Of a stretch of DNA of 64,000 nucleotides, positions 57,662-64,000 are shown piece by piece; the stretch's first letter is position 1, and the number at the start of each line of letters is the position of its first letter. Under the pieces are notes generated by a model that worked only from the letters and a program-made list of their open reading frames with translations, did not search any database and was not told where the DNA came from. The stretch lies in the NCBI GenBank assembly GCA_039621445.1, contig CP154954.1, positions 18,338,642-18,402,641 of the forward strand, in the 5' to 3' direction. Source of the stretch: Euglena gracilis. Taxonomy: Eukaryota > Euglenida > Euglenophyceae > Euglenales. The position numbers were made by a program, and so were the translations under genes.

Positions 57662-57672
57662 GTGTGTGTGTC
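57354..57672. repeat. Dispersed repeat with (TGTATG)n tail, copy 2
   Basis: Second copy of the 56512 repeat, here ending in GTGTACGTG and a TGTATG array (57545-57670) instead of TATATG. Confidence 0.8.
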
Positions 57673-57715
57673 TATGCATACGTGTATGTAGTGTATGTTT
57701 CTTTGCAAATATGTA

Positions 57716-57787
57716 TGTGTGTCTGTCTGTCTGTCTGTCTGTCTGTGGGTATGTATGTATGCATATATGTATGCATGTGTGCATGTA
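57716..57787. repeat. (TCTG)n and TATGCATG tract
   Basis: Six TCTG/GTCT units followed by GTATGTATGCATATATG; continues beyond the inserted element at 58178. Confidence 0.9.
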
Positions 57788-58180
57788 CCATGTCCCCCCC
57801 CTTACTGTTCCCGTCCCGTGGCCCCCTTTTGGGTCCATGGGAACAGTAAGGGGGGGGGGACAGTAAGGGGGGGGACAAGCTCCCCCCCCCCCTTACTGTT
57901 CCCTGGGCCATGAACCAACCAACCAAGTTAGACCCAAAAGGCGACCTAAAATGCCAAAATGAGGCTTTTTTGGTTTGCTTGAAAATTGCACCTCCACAAC
58001 ATCCATTTTGGCATTAGGTTGGATTTTGGTGGGATGGAAAGCACCTAAAACCGACCAAAAAATTCCCCTTTTTACCTTGTGTTCCAAGAACCCTTTACAA
58101 AAAAGTGCTATGACACTGTACTGTTCCCGTCCCCCCAATGGGAGCAGTAAGTGGGGGGAACAGTAAAGGGGGGGGCATGG
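57788..58180. mobile_element. Inverted-repeat element inserted in the TATG microsatellite
   Basis: Ends CCATGTCCCCCCCCTTACTGTTCCC and GGGAACAGTAAAGGGGGGGGCATGG are inverted; internal further copies of CTTACTGTTCCC / GGGAACAGTAAG occur at 57838-57902 and 58118-58150. Both flanks are TATG/TGCATG simple repeat, so it split an existing array. Confidence 0.75.
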
Positions 58181-58450
58181 TATGTATGTATGCATGTATG
58201 TATGCATGTATGTATGTATGTATGTATGTATGTATGTATGTATGTATGTATGTATGCATGTATGTATGTATGCATGTATGTATGGATGTATGTATGTATG
58301 TATGTATGTATGTATGCATGTATGTATGTATGCATGTATGCATGTATGTATGTATGTATGAATGTATGGATGGATGGATGGATGGATGGATGGATGGATG
58401 GATGGATGGATGGATGGATGGATGGATGGATGGATGGATGGATGTGTGCA

Positions 58451-58504
<54 letters not shown>

Positions 58505-58506
58505 GG
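58181..58506. repeat. (TATG)n, (GATG)n and (TTG)n microsatellites
   Basis: TATG with CATG variants to 58365, then about 20 GATG units to 58444, then about 18 TTG units at 58453-58506. Confidence 0.98.
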
Positions 58507-58770
58507 TTTATTACACAGTTGTATTTTATCTCGTCTGTGGATGGTTGGTGGTGGGGAATAGACATTAGGGTAGGTTTGTGAGGGTGCAGGCGCTGGATCG
58601 TACACCGCATTTTTGACAACATTGCCAGTATTGGCGTGTGATATCTGGGTTGGTGTTTATTATTTTCTTCTTTGGGAACCGAGTGGCTGGCTATGGTTTG
58701 CCCTTCTCACCCCATGACTTGCCCTCGTGAATCGCAATAATGGAAGCAGCATCCTGCTCTCAACCTCCAG

Positions 58771-59010
58771 AAGTTGATGGTGCTGTGGTGGGACGGAGGG
58801 CAATGGCTAGAGCCCACCGCGGCGGCGCGCGCGTCCTCCTCCAACGCCTCCTCCCTTGTGGGGGTGGACGAGGAGGCCCGCACGGTCACGTTCGGGCTGT
58901 ACCACACTGGCGAGTTCGCTGTGTTCGAGTCCCATGCCGTCACCCGCACCGCTTCCGTCTGGGTTTTGGCCGCGAGCGTCCTCCTCCTCCTCCTCTTCCT
59001 CCAGCTTTAG
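58771..59010 (+). CDS. Gene C exon 7: C-terminal exon with hydrophobic tail
   Basis: Reads KLMVLWWDGGQWLEPTAAAR, later TVTFGLYHTGEFAVFES, and ends in VWVLAASVLLLLLFLQL followed by TAG. The H-T-G-E-F-A-V-F-E segment resembles the last strand of extracellular beta-domains; the terminal hydrophobic run with no basic tail fits a GPI-anchor signal or a C-terminal membrane anchor. Acceptor AACCTCCAG (58769-58770), phase 0, matching exon 6. Together the gene encodes a secreted or surface-anchored zinc protease. Confidence 0.8.
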   Translation, partial: KLMVLWWDGGQWLEPTAAARASSSNASSLVGVDEEARTVTFGLYHTGEFAVFESHAVTRTASVWVLAASVLLLLLFLQL

Positions 59011-59233
59011 TGACAGCCACATTATTATTCTATCGGCCAAAGTTCATTTAATGCACGGGAGTCAAGCATTATTGTTGTGTGTTCTTAGTGTCAAAATGCT
59101 GGCTGTTGGATTGTTGGTCGCTGACACGTTTGAGGCATTGTGCTTTCAACTTCCACGGTGGATATTTGCCCATCGTCAATTTCCATCAGCCTTTGGGGTG
59201 AGAGTGATTTCGCGCCCATTTCACGCCCCGTCT

Positions 59234-59860
59234 TAAAAGCGCAAGGCTTTCTCGGACGGCGAGGTGCGAACTAGGAGAACAGAACCAGGGACCTCGGGCT
59301 CCGCACTTTTCCCTTGCGAAGCCATATTGCGGGCACTCCCAGGGAGGATGACCTGGGAGTACCGGAACATGAGGGCGAAGCAAAAAAGGGGGGTGAGGTC
59401 CTGCTTCTTTTGCCGGCTTGCTGTGTGATTGTTTTTTGGCGAGGACTTTCTTACTGCTTTTTGTTGCCGGAGTTGGCGTTTTCCTGATGTCTCCGCCGGT
59501 CCTGGTGAATGGAACACGGAAGGGGCCCTTTCCTCCTGGTCTTGCGGGCTCGTTCCTCCCCCGGGGGGGGGGGTGGGGGGGACCGGGGGGTGGGCGTGTT
59601 GGGGTTGGGATGGGTGGATCACCCCTCTTGGCTTTCTGCCCTCATGATCCGTTTCCCCCCAGGTCATCTCACTGGGGGGGGGGGGGGGGGGGGGCGGGCT
59701 CGCTTCCCCCCCAGTGGGGGGGGACGGGGGGTGGGCGTTTGTTGGGGTTGGGATGGGTGGGATCACCCCCTCTTGTGCTTCGCCCTCATGATCCGTTCCC
59801 CCCAGGTCATCCTCACTGGGAGTGCCAGACCATTCGGGCTGCGCACACTCTGGGGGTGAG
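59234..59860 (-). repeat. DIRS-type element, 3' region with inverted and tandem repeats
   Basis: A segment of about 130 bp (GGGTGGGCGT...CCCAGGTCATC) occurs twice in tandem (59560-59690, 59700-59825). Its end, GCACTCCCAGxGAGGATGACCTGGG...CATGAGGGCGAAGCA, is present inverted at 59333-59392. Inverted termini and internal complementary repeats are expected for DIRS-type elements. The recombinase frame continues into 59925-59760. Confidence 0.55.
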
Positions 59861-59927
59861 GTGTTGTGCGCGCCCCTTGCCTTAATGAATATTTTTCCGC
59901 CTTTTCCACTGCACCCAATCTTAAATA

Positions 59928-60387
59928 AACCCCCAAAAAAAATAAGACCCCCCCAAAAAATAAGACCCCCCCCCAAAAAATAAGACCCCCTCTGGGCCGA
60001 TCGAGCAAAAATCCAAAAATAAGACCCCCCCCATAAATAAGACCCCCCCTGACGGCGCGAAGCGCCGGGGACGGTGAAAATTTTCCCTGAGAAATTGCCA
60101 AAAACCCAAATTTCACACACAAAAATGATGAAATTTCAAAAAATTTCAGATTCCTGAAGTGCAAAAAACATGCTGAATGTCAACTTACACAAATGTACAC
60201 ATGGCGCGAAGCGCCGAAGGAAAATTTCAAGTGTTTTTGGGAACCTCAAAAATGATGTTTTTTTCGGGCCCGGGTCGGTCAAGAAAAAAACGAAAAATAA
60301 GACCCCCCCAAAAATAAGACCCCCCCCCTGGAGGTTTCCAGCAACGGACCCAAAAATAAGACCCGGGTCTTATTTTGGGGGGGGGGT
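59928..60387. mobile_element. TA-type MITE inserted in the DIRS recombinase gene
   Basis: Ends AACCCCCAAAAAAAATAAGACCC and GGGTCTTATTTTGGGGGGGGGGT, flanked by TA on each side (59926-59927 and 60388-60389). Many AAATAAGACCCCCC units and GGCGCGAAGCGCCG hairpins inside. It interrupts the recombinase reading frame at the codon following ...VFSAH. Confidence 0.85.
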
Positions 60388-60389
60388 TA

Positions 60390-60593
60390 GTGTGCTGAAA
60401 AGACTTGTGAATTTTTCCATTGGCCAAGTTCACACACTTCTTCACTTGAAAACCCCAAGGTTTTGTACATCAGCACTCCAGCACCCCTTGTAGAATGAGC
60501 AGTCCAGTGAGACACGGGGAATCCAAATTTTTCCATGAGATCTTTTGCCAAAGAATTAATGGTATTGGAGGTGAGGGGTTTTTTCCCATCCAA
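60390..60593 (-). CDS. DIRS tyrosine recombinase, C-terminal part (shifted frame)
   Basis: Reads MEKFGFPVSHWTAHSTRGAG then VLMYKTLGFSSEEVCELGQW. H-S-T-R (60497-60486) is the H-x-x-R catalytic box; C-E-L-G-Q-W-K-N-S-Q-V-F precedes the nucleophile. The tyrosine codon is split: TA (60389-60388) is followed by the inserted MITE, giving a TAA stop. This frame is -1 relative to the main frame; the change falls at an A-AAA-AAC heptamer (60584-60578). Confidence 0.75.
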
Positions 60594-63583
60594 ACTCCAG
60601 AGTAATGGTCCCCCAGGGGCAAAAAGGATGTACGTTTCACATACTCTAACATGACATGATAAGGGGGTAAAAGGGGGTTGGAATCATTTTTCAAGAGTTG
60701 TTCCCACTTTGGCACTTTCCAGCCCTTTCTCTGGAACAAAACGAAAATCTTTTCACCAACCACAGAGAGAGATCTCTGTGTTCTGGCCAAATCAATACCC
60801 CTGTGTAAGGCAAAGAGTCTGAACAACAAAATGATTCTGAGTCTCAACTCACTGGTGGCCATGATGTCCAGTGGACCCCCCTCCCCCAGTTTCTGTAAGA
60901 TGGGCAGGGGATCCCAAAAGGTTGCATATTTCTGAACATTTTTATTCCAACAGGATTTAACATCCTTCAACAAAGGGTGAAAAGAGACACGTTGGAAACC
61001 AGGGAGTGATGTGACTGCAAATAAAGCGTTTCTGGCGTCAGCACTCGTCATTCTGTGCAGCTCCAGGATGCTGTGCACAATGTCCAAGGTGGTTGCCTGC
61101 AGGGGGTCCAGACCCTTGCCTTGCAGCAGCACATACAATTTTCTGAAGGCCCTGTTGTATCTCATCAGAGTGGAGGCACGTTTTAAGATAATGTCAATTT
61201 GTGAAGCTGACACTGTTTGCTGTTCCAAAAGGAACCTGAAACAATGCTGCAGGCTAGGGGCCATTTTCGCCTGGGCATTGATTCCCCCCAAGAGTTTTTG
61301 AACATCCCTTGGCAGGGGGGAATCACTAACATTTTCGCCCCAGGTTTGGACATTTTTGTTAACAGGGGCCACCATGCACTTGAAAGCCACATGGGGGTTA
61401 CTAAAAGGCATTTTACCTGTTTGTTCATAGAAAGTTTGATGAGCCAGGGCATTATGACTTTCCGGGGGGTTGGCATACACTTCCACCACGCCATCCAGAC
61501 TGCAGTTCAGAGCATCCACCAGAAAAGCTTGGTGGTGAAGCCATCTGGAACAAAATTTTGGGAACTTCGTGTTCCCTGGGAATGCAAACATGTCCACTGA
61601 TGGGGTGATGTGCCCTTGAAAAAATCTGAAAATTTTTTGAAACATGATGGGGTTTAGGGTATAATCCCCCCTGTCCTGTGACCACCTTGTTAGGGGGTCT
61701 GCCACCACCTTTTCGGAGGGTACCCACTGGACATGGAGCTGAACTTTGTTTTGCCAGCACCACTTGAAAAGGGGGTGTAAAATTCTGCTTAGGTTTTCTT
61801 TCCTTCCCCCCCATTTTTGTAGATAGCTTACGGCTACGTGATTGTCCACATTCAGAAGGACAGTTTCTCCTGGCTTTGCAAAGGCTTTCACAGTGTTTAC
61901 TGCTGCAGCTAATTCCTTCACATTTATGTGGAGCAAACTTTGCTCCACCCAAAAATCCTGGATGAACAAATTTTTTGTGCTGTCAACCCCCCCCAGGCCC
62001 AGGTGGATGAGTCGGAGTGCAGCACATGTTTGGGTGTTTTTAAGAAGGGTCGACCTGCCCCTGGCACCAGGAACTCTTTGAGATGTTTGATTTCCAGTTT
62101 CAACTGGGGGGGTATTGGTACTGCAAAATCCCAGCCCATGGTATCGTTTAACTGGCTGAATTTTTTGACATTCCTGTGTGACCAGCCTTAGGAATGGAAG
62201 GGCAGGGAGGTGCGAACGTATTTGCCCTAGGATGCTGGCAATTTTTCTGCAAGAAAGGCTTTGAGCTAAGACCACTTTCCCCAGTTCCTTTCTGATGATT
62301 TTTAATTTTCCAGCTGGCACCTCCAGCAGCCACTCCTGCAGGTGGATGATGAACCCCAGGTGCTGCAGCTTTTCAGTGGGGGAGAGAATGGATTTTTTCA
62401 GGTTTATTTTGAAACCTGCAGAGCACAGATTGTTGATCATCATGGCCAGTTGCTCTTTTACCAAATTTTCTGAGGAACCAATTAGAATGATGTCGTCCAA
62501 ATAAACGAATGCCATGAGCCGATTTGATATCCAGAGTCTTTGGAGCACTTTCATGAGGGACATGAAAATTTCTGGAAGAGTGCTTAGACCAAAACAAGCA
62601 CCTTGAAACTCCCACAGCCTTCCCCCTACTTCCATCCTTACAATTTTTTTGAAAATTTCTTGAAGGGCCAGGTGAAAGTAGGCATCTTTGAGATCCAGCT
62701 TTGCAGCATACCAGCCTTGCTTTAGGAGAGGAAAAATGGTGGAGATGTTTTCCAAGGTGAATTTTTTTGGGGAACAGTAAAGATTGAGTTGCCTGCAGTC
62801 TGCAATGAGACGATGTTTTACCCCCTCCCCTTCTGGTCTGCTCAACAAAAACCAGGGAACCAGATGCCTGGTGTTTTGCGGATATGTAACCACTTTGACA
62901 GCTCCTGATTTTTTGTAATCCTTCAAAATTTCTGTGGCCAGTAAAGTTTTTGGCTTGTTCTTTTGATGTGGACAGGTGGAAAGCTTTTCTGGAAGGGGTC
63001 GATCTGGTCCCACCCCTTGTCGGATCATTCGCACCACTTTGGTGTGAGCGTGGGTTTTCAACCAGGGGAGACATTCTCTCAACCTCTGAAAGACAGGGGA
63101 ATCTTTCCATCTTTCCTCCTGACTTAGGATTATCCTTACAACCCCCTCTTCCCACTCCCCTGGCTGCTGCTGCAGATTGGGGCTCTGGGCCCCCTGGTTG
63201 GGGCTGGCTGATATGGAACATGAGGTTGTGGGACAAGGTAATGGTTGTGGGGCATCTTGCTCCTTCCAGATCCTGATGGCTTGACTCCTGTTCACCCCAA
63301 TCTGGGGTCTGTCTGGTGCCCTCTCCAGGGGCCTGGGTGTCAGGGCTTCCCTCTGCCCTTTCTCCTGCAGTGGAAATGTAGGGAAGAATGAGATTTGATT
63401 GGGTGCCATACCCTTTGGAGGTCCAGGGACTTCTCCATACTGGGCTGCCATAGCCTCCCCTGCCACCCTTGAATCCTCCTTTGAAACCCTTGAATCCTGC
63501 TTAAAATTTCCAGCCTCGGCTGCCTGTGGGGGTGGGAAAATGCCACCATTCCACCCGACCCACTGGTGTGTGCATACCAGCAA
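60470..63583 (-). CDS. DIRS-type retrotransposon polyprotein (RT, RNase H, recombinase N-part)
   Basis: A 1037-codon frame. Reverse transcriptase: HRLIADCRQLN, KLDLKDAYFHL, ACFGLSTLPEIFM and FVYLDD (residue about 361; plus-strand 62492-62503). RNase H: NVKELAA, LLNVDNHVAV and ADPLTRW. Then DMFAFPGNTKFPKFCSRW and VYANPP, typical for DIRS/Ngaro-type proteins. A helical region follows, and the recombinase starts with SELRLRIILLFRLFALHRGI-DLA, holding the first catalytic Arg. The last about 40 codons are out of frame relative to the true recombinase end. Such elements integrate as circular DNA via a tyrosine recombinase. It overlaps the upstream gag-like frame by 83 bases. The single open frame over 3.1 kb suggests recent activity. 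Confidence 0.88.
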   Translation of the reverse strand: MLVCTHQWVGWNGGIFPPPQAAEAGNFKQDSRVSKEDSRVAGEAMAAQYGEVPGPPKGMAPNQISFFPTFPLQEKGQREALTPRPLERAPDRPQIGVNRSQAIRIWKEQDAPQPLPCPTTSCSISASPNQGAQSPNLQQQPGEWEEGVVRIILSQEERWKDSPVFQRLRECLPWLKTHAHTKVVRMIRQGVGPDRPLPEKLSTCPHQKNKPKTLLATEILKDYKKSGAVKVVTYPQNTRHLVPWFLLSRPEGEGVKHRLIADCRQLNLYCSPKKFTLENISTIFPLLKQGWYAAKLDLKDAYFHLALQEIFKKIVRMEVGGRLWEFQGACFGLSTLPEIFMSLMKVLQRLWISNRLMAFVYLDDIILIGSSENLVKEQLAMMINNLCSAGFKINLKKSILSPTEKLQHLGFIIHLQEWLLEVPAGKLKIIRKELGKVVLAQSLSCRKIASILGQIRSHLPALPFLRLVTQECQKIQPVKRYHGLGFCSTNTPPVETGNQTSQRVPGARGRSTLLKNTQTCAALRLIHLGLGGVDSTKNLFIQDFWVEQSLLHINVKELAAAVNTVKAFAKPGETVLLNVDNHVAVSYLQKWGGRKENLSRILHPLFKWCWQNKVQLHVQWVPSEKVVADPLTRWSQDRGDYTLNPIMFQKIFRFFQGHITPSVDMFAFPGNTKFPKFCSRWLHHQAFLVDALNCSLDGVVEVYANPPESHNALAHQTFYEQTGKMPFSNPHVAFKCMVAPVNKNVQTWGENVSDSPLPRDVQKLLGGINAQAKMAPSLQHCFRFLLEQQTVSASQIDIILKRASTLMRYNRAFRKLYVLLQGKGLDPLQATTLDIVHSILELHRMTSADARNALFAVTSLPGFQRVSFHPLLKDVKSCWNKNVQKYATFWDPLPILQKLGEGGPLDIMATSELRLRIILLFRLFALHRGIDLARTQRSLSVVGEKIFVLFQRKGWKVPKWEQLLKNDSNPLLPPYHVMLEYVKRTSFLPLGDHYSGVWMGKNPSPPIPLILWQKISWKNLDSPCLTGLLILQGVLEC

Positions 63584-64000
63584 TGTTCAGCTGTTGCTGA
63601 GTCCTCTCCACCCGAAGATCTTCTTTTGAAAATAGACCGTTTGATGTTGAAGGTATGGATCCTGGAACACTTCGACGTTTCCGTTCTCGTAGAAGGCCTT
63701 GTTCTAATTCCGCCATGGCGAAGAAGAGCTGCTGGAAGAGGACTCTGTAGTCCTCTGGCAAAGTATCCACTTGACTGTAGATGGTGGCCATCATCCTCAT
63801 CAAGTGTATGACCCTTTGTTGAACACCTTTCAGCATCTTGTCCATGGGTGCTTTGGCATCCTGGTTGTGGTTGTTGTCCTCGGCGCGCATTTTCAGGTCC
63901 TGGAAGAGTGGCAGCTCGTGGAGGACTTGTTTCCAGGGTGACCTTGTACCTGCCGCCGCCTGCTTGAGGCAGGCCGACAGCCCTTGAGGGAGGGGGGTCG
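63501..64000 (-). CDS. DIRS gag-like frame, N-terminus outside window
   Basis: The frame is open from the right edge to a stop at 63501. It reads LKQAAAGTRSPWKQVLHELP then LFQDLKMRAEDNNHNQDAKA, later MLKGVQQRVIHLMRMMATIY and AELEQGLLRERKRRSVPGSI. The position before RT and the helical, charged character fit the first (gag-like) frame of DIRS elements. No zinc knuckle is visible in the part present. It overlaps the next frame by 83 bases in a different register. Confidence 0.55.
   Translation of the reverse strand, partial: TPLPQGLSACLKQAAAGTRSPWKQVLHELPLFQDLKMRAEDNNHNQDAKAPMDKMLKGVQQRVIHLMRMMATIYSQVDTLPEDYRVLFQQLFFAMAELEQGLLRERKRRSVPGSIPSTSNGLFSKEDLRVERTQQQLNIAGMHTPVGRVEWWHFPTPTGSRGWKF

Overview
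The window reads as nuclear DNA of a repeat-rich microbial eukaryote (protist or alga). There are no bacterial-style operons. Coding sequence is confined to short exons with high GC at third codon positions, scattered through kilobases of introns, inverted-repeat elements and long microsatellites. Splice donors are a mix of GT and GC; several exons end just before GCCAGG, GCCAGC or GCTGGCC. Frequent GC donors are known from dinoflagellates and some haptophytes, but the taxon cannot be fixed from this sequence alone.

Three host gene models can be assembled. Gene A (minus, about 15.0 to 4.4 kb) combines a SAM-like region with an ADP-ribosyltransferase (ART) domain. Its ART exons lie at 9330-9188, 7719-7658, 5433-5276 and 4557-4391. 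Gene B (minus, about 39.8 to 23.0 kb) carries a SPRY/B30.2-like domain in three exons, followed by two copies of an exon pair: an SH3-like exon and a MIB/HERC2 exon. Gene C (plus, 47.6 to 59.0 kb) is the best resolved. Seven exons, six junctions of which five are phase-consistent with GT or GC donors and AG acceptors, encode an M43 (pappalysin-like) zinc metalloprotease followed by an EGF-like module, a Cys-containing region and a hydrophobic C-terminal tail. A second, partial ART exon lies at 45.8-45.9 kb.

Two retroelements are present. A decayed non-LTR element with reverse transcriptase and a restriction-like endonuclease occupies 15.8-18.4 kb inside inverted flanks. A DIRS-type tyrosine-recombinase retrotransposon runs on the minus strand from beyond the right edge to about 59.2 kb.

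Much of the rest is short non-autonomous elements in several families: hAT-like with 8-bp target duplications, a family with TA duplications, and others with 9- or 12-bp duplications. Nearly all carry runs of C or G near their ends and small GGCGC/GCGCC hairpins. One TA-type element sits in the catalytic tyrosine codon of the DIRS recombinase. Microsatellites of CA, TACA, GGT, TATATG, TGTATG, TATG and GATG fill the introns of genes A, B and C.
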